Shown: piece by piece, positions 12,101-20,560 of the stretch
Numbering within the stretch: the stretch's first letter is position 1
How the letters are laid out: every line of letters starts with the position of its first letter
Origin: Agrypnia vestita
Taxonomy: Eukaryota; Arthropoda; Insecta; Trichoptera; Phryganeidae
Assembly: GCA_016648135.1 (NCBI GenBank)
Contig: JADDOH010011245.1
Coordinates: 1 to 64,000 of the forward strand
DNA: 64,000 nt
Direction: 5' to 3'
Notes under the pieces: model-generated
Told to the model about the DNA's origin: nothing
The model's database searches: none
What the model saw: only the letters and a program-made list of their open reading frames with translations
Translations under genes and position numbers: made by a program

Positions 12101-13931
12101 CCACAATCCAGGGGGAGCCGGCCGCAGCCATGATATCTCGTTCTTCCTCCACAAAGGATGTCTCTCTCTGCTTTAGGGTGGTCTCCTTGCGCACACTCTT
12201 CATCGCGTACACATCCCCCGTGTGCTTCTCTCGCACCACCTGTACACATCACACACAAGCACTTTCTAGAACATTCCATAACTGATACATCTTTCAGTAA
12301 AATAAGATGATAGATTTGTAGAAAATTCTCAATGCGTATTGTAAAATTAAGATTTGAAACAATTATTATAGAGCACTTGACCGAGCACCTAAATAATGTC
12401 TAATAGTTGATCTCTGTAAATCTTTCAATAAATAATAAAAATTAAACAAACAATATGTAAGCTCTAAGCATAATTGATTGCACAAATACAATTTCAAACA
12501 ATGTAAAACTGTATTTACAATAGACATGAAGGTGCTTGGCATTGTTAGGTATCCTGATAATATAAAAATAATTATCACAAAACCGATACATTTATTTAAG
12601 TCATAAAACTTAAATGTCTAAATGAAAAATGAACACATCCGATACGTTGCCCCCATTTCTCTACGAAATAATGTCAGTGATGGATTATGCTAGTACAAGT
12701 TAAGAAAGCTTAACCTTAACAAATATAACAATGCAAATATGAAACATTCAAATGTTCCGACAACCTTTATCTGGATAATAGGTCATATTTTCAAAAACAG
12801 TGTCCTGTTTTTATTTAAACATTTTCTGTTCAAGGACTTGTCAATCCTCTAAATAGTAACGGTAGTAATAGTTAACCAAAAAGCGTAGATTTTTGCATTT
12901 TCCACCAATCACAAAACTCATTTTTGCAAAAATCCTTGTTTTTCCTATTACTACTGGTCAAACAACAGAGCCTAAGGGTTTGGTTTTTTCCTCAAATAAT
13001 GTTATTTGTACCTACCCACTACTAATGCATACATTTACTATTAGTAATTAAAAATATTTATAATTATTTGGAAAGTATTTTCGTAAAGAACGATTATAGT
13101 GAAGAATATCTAAGATTGCTAAATAATTATCAAACGAATTATGCTTTATTTTCTTAAGCAATAAAATGTGTCCAAGTCATCCTAGTACAATTTTTCTGAT
13201 CGCCTACAATAGGTGAACAACCCAAAACACTAAGAGGGCAGTAAATCTCAATTCGAAAACAAAAATTACGAGTCTGATCATCAGCGTGAGCGTTTCGTGT
13301 TTTATAAAATGATGTATCCGTTAGAAAAATGTGAAAGTGAGAGTTTTTACAAAATGTGTAATAATTTTCTGTTTTTCTGTTCATTTTCTTTATTGCTCCT
13401 GGTTTTACTACTACTTTGTAAGAAATTCGGAGGCTGCATTTGCGACTCATCACCGGTTACGCAACACAAACAGAATATGATATAAATATGAACAGACGTA
13501 AGTGAAAAGTGAAAGAATATTGTAGCACCAAACTGACAGAGCTAACTCACATGTACTTCTCCAAAGTGTCCACGTCCGATAATGTCCTTCACCTCAAAGT
13601 CCGAAATATTCACCCTCATTTGCCGGAGTTCGGTCAGGACGGAACGATCTGTGAATGATGAGATGAAAAACATGAGGAAATAATGTGGCGAAGAATTATC
13701 ACATTACCATCTAAAGAAAATCAACCTACATTTGTCCACGAATTTGGCAATTTGTTGGTCACCCTTTTTCAGTGTTTCATTATTACACTCGTCATACAGC
13801 ACGGAAAGCGCATCCAGCAGTCCGTCCCTGTGGAGTGATCGCTTTGTAACATTTCCAGCCACCGATTTCCCGAGGAATTGATTGTTCAATCTGGCGAGCC
13901 GGACGCCAATCGCGTCCTTCGAAGGCTCCAT
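1..13931 (-). CDS. sti: Citron Rho-interacting kinase homologue (Sticky), 5' 712 codons
   Basis: Spliced minus-strand gene; exons 13931-13730, 13648-13551, 12239-12081, 11912-11713, 11630-11480, 8353-7948, 6891-6747, 5473-5296, 5228-4953, 2289-2086 and 117-1, continuing past the window. All junctions are GT-AG and every phase matches, giving 712 open residues. Visible in order: N-terminal cap (1-85), Gly loop GRGHFGEV (92-99), catalytic Lys114 in YAMK, EEERDIM helix C, HRD at 208-210, DLG (not DFG) at 228-230, GTPHYIAPE activation/P+1 segment, [15 protein letters not shown], hydrophobic motif FIGFTY (404-409), low-complexity linker, then heptad-rich coiled coil from about 455. Citron kinases are AGC-family Rho effectors acting at the cleavage furrow and midbody in cytokinesis; the segment ILIDRCGHLKL followed by GSAARL points to citron rather than ROCK or MRCK. 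The missing 3' part should hold more coiled coil, C1, PH and CNH domains. Exons are GC-rich against AT-rich introns. Confidence 0.87.
286..1568 (+). mobile_element. mariner element, cecropia/Hsmar1-like, full length, one frameshift
   Basis: 1283-bp element flanked by TA (284-285, 1569-1570), with perfect 29-bp terminal inverted repeats (286-314 and 1540-1568, starting TTAGGTCCTTAC). It lies in the intron between kinase exons 11 and 10. It carries a single transposase reading frame and looks recently inserted, since the two inverted repeats have not diverged. Confidence 0.95.
473..1491 (+). pseudogene. mariner transposase with a -1 frameshift near 1317-1320
   Basis: Opens with [17 protein letters not shown] and holds the paired HTH region, WVPHEL linker, catalytic Asp in ITCDEKW, second Asp in HDNARPH and third in PTDYHFF, 34 residues apart: the DD34D signature. 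The frame then slips by one base in a T-run at about 1317; the C-terminal part continues in the neighbouring frame as [19 protein letters not shown] and ends at 1491. Combined length (about 340 codons) is normal for mariner. A cut-and-paste transposase, inactivated here by one lost base. Confidence 0.92.
1738..1925. repeat. One arm of a foldback repeat also seen at 43.6-44.0 kb
   Basis: Shares the stretch around CTCCATAACTATTGATATTAG with 43905-44030 and, inverted, with 43610-43735; a weaker copy lies at 48705-48800. Only one arm is present here. The rest of the intron (1569-2085) shows no gene. Confidence 0.6.
2086..2289 (-). CDS. sti: citron kinase exon 10 (coiled coil)
   Basis: 204-base phase-0 exon from [13 protein letters not shown] to ARKDFADLE; charged heptads continue. 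Acceptor TTTGCATTGTGCAG, donor GAG|GTACTC. Confidence 0.87.
2370..2580. repeat. Dispersed repeat, second copy at 54.83-55.02 kb
   Basis: Blocks such as CTTAAAGCATTTC and AGAGTTATCTTTGG recur in the same order and spacing at 54860-55010, inside intron 2 of the peptide gene at 53863. No coding capacity seen. Confidence 0.55.
2660..4690 (+). mobile_element. Degenerate non-LTR retrotransposon, split by a Harbinger MITE
   Basis: Scattered in-order reverse-transcriptase pieces: [15 protein letters not shown] (2730s), [16 protein letters not shown] (2955-3005), [13 protein letters not shown] (3850s), [19 protein letters not shown] (4000s), [16 protein letters not shown] (4360s) and NRGRPRKTW near the 3' end, finishing in a short TTAG-type tail at about 4655. 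Several stops and deletions; not functional. The order matches the RT and C-terminal domain of common insect LINEs. Confidence 0.85.
3056..3783 (+). mobile_element. PIF/Harbinger non-autonomous element nested in the LINE
   Basis: 728 bp, flanked by TAA on both sides (3053-3055, 3784-3786), with inverted ends GCCACGTTCACATG followed by the palindromic tract CCGCGCGGTACCGCGCGG. The LINE reading resumes directly after it. The 3151-3420 part encodes the N-terminal piece of a Harbinger-type nuclease ([15 protein letters not shown], then [17 protein letters not shown]), cut off before the catalytic residues, so the copy is an internally deleted derivative. Confidence 0.88.
4953..5228 (-). CDS. sti: citron kinase exon 9 (coiled coil)
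   Basis: 276-base, 92-codon phase-0 exon, [20 protein letters not shown] then uninterrupted Glu/Arg/Ala/Gln/Leu heptads. Unusually GC-rich; long open frames on the opposite strand here are shadows of this composition. Confidence 0.88.
5296..5473 (-). CDS. sti: citron kinase exon 8 (coiled coil start)
   Basis: 178-base exon encoding [20 protein letters not shown] and further heptads rich in Glu, Arg and Leu. Donor CAG|GTATGC, phase 0. Confidence 0.88.
6027..6190 (+). mobile_element. tRNA-derived SINE
   Basis: Pol III box A-like GTGGTTAGGACACTGG (6031-6046) and box B GGTTCGATCC (6068-6077), followed by a non-tRNA body. The head does not fold into a closed acceptor stem, so it is a SINE, not a tRNA gene. 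It lies in the intron between kinase exons 7 and 8; nothing else is recognisable from 5474 to 6746. Confidence 0.75.
6747..6891 (-). CDS. sti: citron kinase exon 7 (end of C-tail, low-complexity linker)
   Basis: 145-base exon; the first residues GFTYAPE finish the hydrophobic motif, followed by a Gly/Ala/Asp/Glu-rich linker ([16 protein letters not shown]) leading to the coiled coil. Acceptor CAATTTCAG, donor AG|GTACGT. Confidence 0.82.
6892..7947. other. Kinase intron, no gene seen
   Basis: AT-rich intron between exons 7 and 6. A stretch at 7700-7790 resembles 11230-11300 inside the Tigger element (shared CAGCAATCGTGTGC), so part of this intron is probably Tigger-derived. Confidence 0.5.
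7948..8353 (-). CDS. sti: citron kinase exon 6 (kinase C-lobe and C-tail)
   Basis: 406-base exon starting [18 protein letters not shown], with the C-lobe arginine in [10 protein letters not shown], the AGC C-tail (DDVSNF, then a Ser/Arg stretch), and NLPFI, completed across the next junction to the hydrophobic motif FIGFTY. Donor ATAG|GTGAGT. Confidence 0.9.
8417..8561. mobile_element. GGGCC-type palindromic MITE (Harbinger-like), copy 1
   Basis: 145-bp foldback with inverted ends GGGCCGGTTGTTTCAAG / CTTGAAACAATTGGCC and TTA on both sides (8414-8416, 8562-8564). Related copies at 12850-12975, 23143-23280, 26631-26758 and 28055-28587. Confidence 0.85.
8568..8731. repeat. Foldback element with GCTTTGCGTATT ends
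   Basis: Inverted repeat: CTTTGCGTATT at 8575-8585 is answered by AATACGCAAAG at 8714-8724, continuing inward with AGGTAGG/CCTACCT. Directly adjoins the preceding MITE. Confidence 0.65.
8835..8876. repeat. Perfect 16-bp hairpin, 10-base loop
   Basis: CAAAAGAGAATCCAAT (8835-8850) is exactly complementary to 8861-8876; the loop is TCAAAACTGG. The short stem does not resemble a microRNA precursor, which would need about 22 paired bases plus a lower stem. Confidence 0.7.
10030..10364 (+). mobile_element. LINE fragment, reverse transcriptase C-terminal part
   Basis: From about 10030 ([12 protein letters not shown]) to [34 protein letters not shown] and [16 protein letters not shown]: the thumb and connection region of a CR1/Jockey-like reverse transcriptase. 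Cut off by the Tigger element that starts at 10367. Confidence 0.85.
10367..11403 (+). mobile_element. Tigger/pogo-like element, degenerate
   Basis: Starts CAGTAAAAGCTCATTAATA after TA (10365-10366) and ends in the inverted equivalent TAATTAGAAGTCTACTG. At 11060-11155 a relic of the CENP-B/pogo DNA-binding domain reads [20 protein letters not shown], typical of the psq-type helix-turn-helix. The DDE domain is missing. Confidence 0.78.
11480..11630 (-). CDS. sti: citron kinase exon 5 (activation segment)
   Basis: 151-base exon: [15 protein letters not shown], then [11 protein letters not shown] and the APE glutamate. The magnesium-binding DFG triplet reads DLG here. Donor GGG|GTAAGG, phase 0. 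Confidence 0.9.
11713..11912 (-). CDS. sti: citron kinase exon 4 (hinge to catalytic loop)
   Basis: 200-base exon beginning [17 protein letters not shown] (hinge) and ending [14 protein letters not shown] (catalytic loop; Asp210, Asn215). A short GGSG-containing insertion lies between helices D and E. Donor AG|GTTTGC leaves two bases of an Arg codon. Confidence 0.92.
12081..12239 (-). CDS. sti: citron kinase exon 3 (catalytic lysine, helix C)
   Basis: 159-base phase-0 exon encoding [14 protein letters not shown], helix C EEERDIM, and LQYAFQ of the beta-4/5 region. Lys114 is the ATP-anchoring lysine. Donor CAG|GTCACA. Confidence 0.9.
12240..13550. other. Kinase intron with a truncated GGGCC MITE
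   Basis: AT-rich intron between exons 3 and 2. At 12850-12975 lies a MITE copy ending TCAAACAACAGAGCCTAA, with a recognisable right end and hairpin centre but no clear left end. No coding sequence seen. Confidence 0.5.
13551..13648 (-). CDS. sti: citron kinase exon 2 (glycine-rich loop)
   Basis: 98-base exon, acceptor TTCACAG, donor CAT|GTGAGT. Encodes [20 protein letters not shown], the ATP-binding loop at the start of the kinase domain. The joining codon with exon 1 is TAT (Tyr). Confidence 0.88.
13730..13931 (-). CDS. sti: citron kinase exon 1 (start codon, N-terminal cap)
   Basis: ATG at 13931 in the context CACAATGG opens [18 protein letters not shown]; 67 codons plus one base, donor GTAGGT. 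An AG preceded by TTTT lies 8 bases upstream of the ATG, so an upstream 5' UTR exon is possible. The start is preferred because it is the first ATG in the open frame and AGC kinases of this group begin with a similar short cap. Confidence 0.82.
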
Positions 13932-14122
13932 TGTGCCCCTAAAACGCAAAGCGCGCGATTGCCGTTTACAATCCTTTCGATAGAATCAACTACGTAACAC
14001 AAGAAAACATTACGCTGATAAGTCAACGAAAAAACGTAAACAAAACTTGCGGGCCTCAATGTCAACGGCCACCGATTTCAAATTTGAACTGACATTATTG
14101 AACCCATAGATTGACAAGTATT
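13932..14122 (-). promoter_or_regulatory. Upstream region of the citron kinase gene
   Basis: Unique-looking AT/GC-mixed sequence between the first coding exon and the hAT element starting at 14131. No TATA box is evident, as is usual for a housekeeping cell-division gene. The hAT insertion lies only about 200 bp upstream of the start codon. Confidence 0.35.
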
Positions 14123-14130
14123 GTATTTAA

Positions 14131-15731
14131 TAGGGATGGGCGTTGAATGGACGGACTAGTTGAAATCAACCGTTGACGTTGCATCGACGCGTCGACCGTT
14201 TACGTTTATCGCATGGACTAGTTGAATTCGTAGACGGTGGACGATTCGGGATTATAACATTATAACACAATGCAAAGCAACGAGCGAGAGCAAGACAAAA
14301 CGTCTCCGTTCATTTCTCTCTCATCTTTCGCTGTCGACTTGTAGATGCCATAGACGTCATAGACGGCTGGATGGGTAATTTCATTTCAACTCTAAAGTAC
14401 ACTGCCATAGAGTGCAGATCTGTGTACACGAACTATGACTACAGATTTGAAATTTGAATACATGCGTAGGGCGAGATAGGCTTAATAAGCTATTATCTAT
14501 TATTTTTTTACTTGATTTTTTGTGATGTCACGTGCGACGATTCGGTGAATTCCCAATTTTACGCTGTATAAAATAAAAAAATTCTGTTTAATTATTTTAT
14601 TTTTTATTGAACTATTATTAATTAACAGGCCGGCTAGATATTTTTCTAAAATCAATATTTTATTCGATCGATCTCGACTTCTTATATCTACCTGAAAAGG
14701 AATGCTAAAATTTAATTATTGTGTTATTTCCTTACTTTTCAACTTAAGCATGTAAATGATATAACTTGTAGGGAATAAATTTTTTTATACCTAACTATGG
14801 TCCTTATTCAGGAGTCCAACATTAATTATTATATATGTAATATAATCTTGAATTTAGGTTTAATTCATTTTTATTAAATATTCCCTTTTTTCAAATTTAT
14901 AGATAAAAAAATAAATATATTATAATTTTGATTTTACACCACTTTTTATTGATTTTTTACATGTTTCTGGAACAATGTTCCTTTTCTCAGATTGAGCCTT
15001 AAACTAAAGTTGACAAATAATACAGATATATTTATTTATTAATAATGTCACCACAAAGTGAAAGCCTGACTTTGAAAGATGTATTCTTTAATAAATTTCT
15101 ATATAACATCTCAAATGTAAAGTATTTTTAAATTATGTATTTATTTATAAATTTATAGATAATAAATAAATGTTAAGTATTTTTTACCGCACCTCATAAC
15201 TGGTGCCTTTATTACGCAAAATCATTGTTTCCTTCCATTTTATTTACTCACATTTTAATGCTTATACTTGATACTTTCACTGCTTATATATGTAGTTTAT
15301 ATTTATATTTTACTGCTAACACCTGATATTGCTGTGTAACCTACTTCTTTCTTTGTTATATATAGAAAGAAGTATATAAAACAATATGTAAAAGCCTATA
15401 ATGTGCGTAAACAAATAAATAATAAAATATTTCTTTTTACAAATAAGCATAAGTAGCGGTTTTACTTTCCCCGAAACTATATTCCTTCGAACTTCTTTAA
15501 ATTTTAAAAATTAACGTCATAAAAATAGCGGTTGAGCCGTCGAGAAGCGTCGCGTTGAACCGTAGACAGTTGATCATCGTCCCGATGTTTAGATAGAACG
15601 TCCGCGACGTCCGCGTAACGAAGTTGACGCGTCAACTAGTTGACGAATTCAACTAGTTGATCGTCTCGTCGATGGATGGACGTGGACGGTCTCGTTTCGT
15701 CGACGGTAAATACGTCGACGACCCATCCCTA
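14131..15731. mobile_element. Non-autonomous hAT element, 1601 bp
   Basis: Perfect 8-bp target duplication GTATTTAA (14123-14130 and 15732-15739) around inverted ends TAGGGATGGG / CCCATCCCTA. The subterminal 150 bp on each side are GC-rich and carry repeated palindromic motifs (ACTAGTTGA, TTGACGCGTCAA); the interior is AT-rich with no transposase. Confidence 0.92.
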
Positions 15732-15739
15732 GTATTTAA

Positions 15740-15905
15740 AGATAGACAAAAAAGTATTAAGACCCCGGTACATAATGAACCATCGTCAATAGGCGAACAG
15801 GCGATCACACAGTGGTGCATGGCTCACTGCTGCCTGACTGCCCAGGCACTCAAGATGGACGTCGAAGTAATCACGACCGCGGAAAATTTGTTCAAAAGTA
15901 TATAA
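15740..15905 (+). other. Orphan exon-like stretch, not recognised
   Basis: Immediately right of the hAT element, 15790-15898 reads as one open, balanced-codon frame (EQAITQWCMAHCCLTAQALK, then MDVEVITTAENLFK). It is preceded by CAATAG, a weak acceptor, and lacks a convincing donor. It may be a relic exon or a fragment captured by a repeat. Function unknown. Confidence 0.25.
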
Positions 15906-16251
15906 CTAGAGAAATATTTAGAATTTCTCTCTATAATTTTACAAGCATATTCCCTGATAGTAGTATATCTATCGATTATGGCAAAAGAAAAAAATTAACT
16001 TGGAAAGCAGACTCCCCCTTAAGTTGTGGCAAATGCGTCTTTGCAACTCCAAAACATTTAATTTTAGATCTTGAATTCGAATTTTTGAATCAAATTCTTA
16101 ATAATAAACTAAAATATTGCATTTACAAAAAATGAAAAAAATATAAAATATGAGTAATATACATATAGCTTTTAAGCCCCTTAAATAGATAAACAATAGA
16201 CAAATTTAAACATTAATTATTTAAAAACATAAACAAAAATATATAAAAACT

Positions 16252-16525
16252 AGCTGTTCGTACCCGGCGTTGCACGGTTAAGGATTAAGTTGAAAATAAA
16301 TTTGTGGGGGGAAACAAAGGTTTGATTCGAACTTTATAGATTTGAATCGAAAATATATCAGGGGGAGGAGAAAAGGTAAAAGGGGAGGAAGAAAATGTAA
16401 CGTTTGTTACTTGCCGGGCCCCAAAGCATAACTATGCAAAATTTGAATCGAATCGGACGAACGGTATAGATTTGTAGATTCTCTAGAGAACAGACAGACA
16501 GACAGACATTGAGTTTTATAGGTAT
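16252..16525 (+). repeat. GTTCGTACCCGGC repeat family, copy with one internal unit
   Basis: Begins CTAGCTGTTCGTACCCGG, contains one GGGGAGG-rich internal unit, and ends with CAGACAGACAGACA and GAGTTTTATAGGTAT. Further copies at 58452-59215 (plus) and 59235-59637 (minus) have more internal units. Confidence 0.7.
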
Positions 16526-16774
16526 AACGTTGTTTATTTTGAATTAAAAAAGAAAATAAAAAATTCAACGAAATTAAAATTAGAAATAGTAATTTTATAC
16601 AATAGGCGAAACAATATACAAAATAATAAATCATAGAAGAAGAAATAAAACAATAAATATAAAAATCAAAACAATATACATGTAAAGAGTAAAAATATTT
16701 TTTCGAAATAATTTTTTTTCAACAGGCGAGTTGACAAAAAATATATAAATATATATATACAGCGTTATTATTAC

Positions 16775-17419
16775 TAGTGATGCAACGAATGCGAATACGA
16801 ATATTAGTATTCACGGAATAATATATATTTACAGAATATTCGTATCCGCCGAATACCATCATGAATATTAAAAACAAACTATGTTATTTTATTTTATTTA
16901 TTACTGAACGCAACGCACATTACGATTTGGCTGTGCATCGTGTATCCGAACACACCTACGCACTCAATTATCGGGGATTCCCCTAACATTGAATGAATGA
17001 ATTTGTTGGGTTCTCAAGTTGTCAATCGTTACTTGTTTCACAGCATAACATGAGTTCTTTCATAAAGTTTCTTTGGGTTATTAATAAGGTTGGATGCTTA
17101 TTTCATGTAGTTTTTGTTTTTTAATAGGTATTGTTCGTTCCATTTTATTTCCGTTGTGTATAAAAGTGTTAACTCTTATAAAATAATTTCAAATTAAATC
17201 TAATAACATGACCTCTCGTAAGCGTGAAAAAATTATATTTATTTTCGACCGCTGGGAATGTACACACAGATAAAATAAATGCTGTACTTTATAACAAAAA
17301 TTTGCCGGTGGTTAATTTTAATTATTAAATCTCTTAATGAAAAAAGAGAACAGTGGTGCATTATTTATAACCTTGTTAAATTATTCGCATTCTTGAAAGT
17401 AGTATTCGTTGCATCACTA
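16775..17419. mobile_element. Non-autonomous hAT element, 645 bp
   Basis: Inverted ends TAGTGATGCAACGAATGC / ATTCGTTGCATCACTA and a near-perfect 8-bp target duplication (ATTATTAC 16767-16774; ATTATTAA 17420-17427). No transposase. Confidence 0.88.
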
Positions 17420-17644
17420 ATTATTAAAACGGATTTATAAAGAAAAGGATTTATATTTTTAAAAAATCATGTCTGCAAATGCAATATTTTAGATTGTTTT
17501 TAAGAATTTTAGGCGCAGTTGAAGATCTAAAATGAAATGTTTTGAAGTTGCAAAGACTTATTTGCCGCAACTTAATAACGCAACATAACACTACTTCACA
17601 AGTTGAAAATTTTGATTTTTTCTTTTTTTAAATATATTTATTGA

Positions 17645-18125
17645 ATTAAACGAACAGTGAATGGTACCTACCGCTTACCCAGGACCGTTCTAAGAGCAAA
17701 AGCTTCCATATCGGTCCTACTCAGTCGTCTCCAGGTTGAAATTTTTTTTCAACTAACAAGCAGGACCGTGCTGCTCCGCACCGATCGTATAATCGATGCG
17801 AAGTGGCACGGCCGCTCGAACAAAACCATTCACTGTCCACGCCTCAAGATAAGTCTTTATTAAAAATAAAACAAAATACATAATTATATGCAAGGAAAAT
17901 AATATAAAAAGTAAAAGCTACACCAAAATAACAAAATAAGATAAAATAAAAGACGAGATCCCACGGCGGCGGCAGTGGAAAGCTTCAAGTCGAAGACAGG
18001 ACAAAAAAAAATAAAGAAGAACAATCCGCTCCCATCAAGGGGAAAAAGAAAGACAAAACAAAAACGTGACACCCGGCAAGGGAAGTCAGGACCGGCAGAT
18101 ATACAGTCTGTCAAGAAAGTCTTGA
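17645..18125. repeat. Unclassified repeats
   Basis: ACAGTGAATGGT (about 17655) and its complement ACCATTCACTGT (about 17825) bracket a GC-rich 180-bp segment, possibly a MITE. A purine-rich segment follows (17890-18110) that could derive from a LINE 5' region, but no motif supports this. Confidence 0.3.
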
Positions 18126-18349
18126 CAAATAATTGAGGGCGCTGCTATCGTTCACATGGTAACACTATTTAAAGATTAACTGTGTTAAAGTAAAACACTG
18201 TAAGCGAAAATTTTTTCGTAATTATTTTTTTGTTCCTTTAAAATGATTTTTTATCAACCTATAAGACACAAAAGTGTTACATACTTTACTTATTTTTACT
18301 TCCAGACATAAAAAACTTCCAGCAAATTATAAATATTAGAACATACACT

Positions 18350-18830
18350 AGTATGGCTGTCTGTATCCGACTGCGGTCATGTCATCTAGTGTGATTTTAT
18401 ATAATATAATTAAATGAAATAAATTGATTAAGGGGAAAATAAAAGAGATATAATTATTGTAATATAAAAGTATTTAATAAAAACATTAAGTTAAAAAAAC
18501 ACAGTATAGAAAAAATATTACTACTGCTCTATTCCATTAATATTCGAAAAGCATTTTTTGTATGAAAATCCTATGCTGATTAAAATTTTTCGCAAAAGTT
18601 CATGTCTTCCTTCAAAATTTAAATCCCCCCTACAAACTTGCAACAAACCTCTCAAAGTAGGCACCTCTTTTTTTACTGTATAAAAAATGCACTTTTTGCC
18701 TTATGGCACAGATGTCAAAATCATCCAATTCTTTTTTGGTCGCTCTTTCCTGTGTTTACCCGGTGTTGTAAATTTGCCTCGGGTTGTATTTCCCTCCTTG
18801 ACAATTCTTCTTACAGAACTCAGGATGTGC
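18350..18830 (-). pseudogene. IS630-type DDE transposase, exon 2 relic
   Basis: Reading leftwards from an acceptor at 18831 (TTTTTTTTCAG): SSVRRIVKEGNTT, FTTPGKHRKERPKKELDDF, AIRQKVHFLY and GDLNFEGRHELLRKIL. This is the second DNA-binding part and linker of an IS630/Tc1-like DDE transposase family common in Lepidoptera and other insects. The catalytic DDE core is absent. See the matching first exon at 19235-19367. Confidence 0.75.
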
Positions 18831-19234
18831 CTGAAAAAAAAACATTGAAATTCATGAGCAACACATTAATTTATTTTTCTAGAATCAGTTTCCGAGTTAC
18901 TCAGTTTAGCTACTTATCACACTCCCAATGAGCTGATGCTAATGTTCGGCAATATATTTTTGTATTTTAAGTATATTAAATAGATTAGATATGAAAAAAG
19001 GAGAAAATTGAAAAGTAATATTATGTCGTAGTAGTAATACGCTTCGTCTAACCTAAATGGCGCTTACCGTGTTTTGTTCCTTGACCGTCACTACAATCTG
19101 TCATCTGTCATTTATTAGATACATTCGAAACAAATTAAATACCCTAGAATGTAGTATAATAGACTTGTTATACATTTAAATGTTAAAATTAATCAAGAAA
19201 AAATAATTTAAAGTATAATGAACACAGTACTTAC

Positions 19235-19367
19235 CAGTCATTTGAGATCTTCGCTCGAAAACATTATTGATGTCACATGATAGCTTTCCGGCTTCAGACT
19301 CCGCCAAACAATGCGTATACACACTAAAAATTATCCGCCTAGATCCACTACGAATTGTTTTACTCAT
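19235..19367 (-). pseudogene. IS630-type DDE transposase, exon 1 relic
   Basis: MSKTIRSGSRRIIFSVY and onward to ERRSQMT, followed by donor G|GTAAGT: the first helix-turn-helix of the same transposase family. Exon 1 ends with one spare base but exon 2 needs two, so the spliced frame is broken by one base. Confidence 0.7.
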
Positions 19368-19559
19368 ATTATTGTTTTTAAAGTCTTTCAACGTTAAAAA
19401 ATATTAAAAACAAAGAATCCACCACTTCTTAAATTAACCTCAACCCAAAACAACACAAGAAAATGACAAGAATGATGGAACTGCTAGTATTGCCAGTAAA
19501 ATAATTTTTTGTTTCTCAGTTTACCCACGATCAAGACTTTATTGACAGACTGTACATCC

Positions 19560-19930
19560 GATTCAAGAGCAATACACCAGAGATTAAAAATAACTCAACC
19601 CAGAAACATCAGACTTGGTATCGATCAGCTCTACAAGAGCAAGCTCTTTACTCAGGTCCCCGCAGGATCTCCCATCGGGACACCCACACCTTAACAAACT
19701 CACGGAAGCATCCGAAGTTCCTTGCATTCCTTACCAGGTCCTCGTTAGAGGGACGGAGGCCCGGTACATTAATACTATGCCCAGTTATACCCTCAATCAA
19801 GTCCTCTCTCGCGTCGTTCATTATCTTGCATACCCAGAGGATATGTTCCGACGTCTGGGCCACACGGCCGCAGGTACACCACGGATCTGCGGAGAGTCCA
19901 AGGTCAAAAAGCTTCAACCTGAACTCTCCG
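19560..19930 (-). mobile_element. LINE 3' fragment with zinc-finger-like motif
   Basis: Minus-strand frame with CTCGRVAQTSEHILWVC, the CxC..H..C motif near the C-terminus of many R1/Jockey-group LINE polyproteins, followed by RPSNEDLVRN. About 90 codons remain. Confidence 0.75.
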
Positions 19931-20049
19931 TGTCCAGAGATTATCTGCTTTTTTTTAACGAACGACGAACTTTAACGAACAAAGTCCTTTTGCTTTAATC
20001 GATAGATATACTATCAGAGAATATGCTTGCAAAATTATTGAGCGAGATT

Positions 20050-20560
20050 GGAACAAATTAATTGCCGCGGCCGTAAATACGTCTAGATGCGACCACTATA
20101 AATTGGCGAGCAAGGGAGGGCGTCCCTGTCGCGTAACAGAAGTTGCCAGGATGTAAATTTATTACACAATACATAATGTACAGAATGTCCGGTGACCGGT
20201 CGTAGCCTTTAACAGAAATTTGGTCGGGTAGCACTAAAGAAACCAAGCCGTAATGGCGGCCGTTCTATCTGTCAAACTGTCAGACGGTAATATCGGTCCA
20301 TTATTTGCTTTTTCAGCTTTGCAAAACTTTAATACTTCATTGGCAATTGTTCTTGCACCATCCCGGACTGTTTAGGATGTTTTGGACATAATAATTCAGT
20401 GTATATTGGTAATCAAGATGTCACAGCTCCCGAGCAAATACAAAATTGTACTGAATGACAGGGCGAGAGGTTACCGCCGGGTGCGGGCGGGGCGGGTTTT
20501 AGTTCCAGAGTCGCCGCACGTCAAGTTATTGTGGTCAAGCAATACCTCAAGGGCTTCGCA
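20050..20560 (-). mobile_element. DNA transposon relic, same family as 49.27-49.74 kb
   Basis: Minus strand reads GARTIANEVLKFC and AEKANNGPILPSDSLT, a helix-turn-helix start like that at 19367, and CTCCCGAGCAAATAC flanks both copies. The copy at 49270-49735 lies in the opposite orientation. No catalytic domain. Confidence 0.7.

Larger units (their letters stand above)
16010..17585. mobile_element. Long inverted repeat holding two younger insertions
   Basis: Left arm about 16015-16135 (with GATCTTGAATTCG and AATATTGCATTTAC) is answered in reverse at 17467-17580 (TGCAAATGCAATATT, GAAGATCTAAAAT). Between the arms sit the GTTCGTACCCGGC repeat (16252-16525) and a hAT MITE (16775-17419), so the arms are older. 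Confidence 0.6.
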
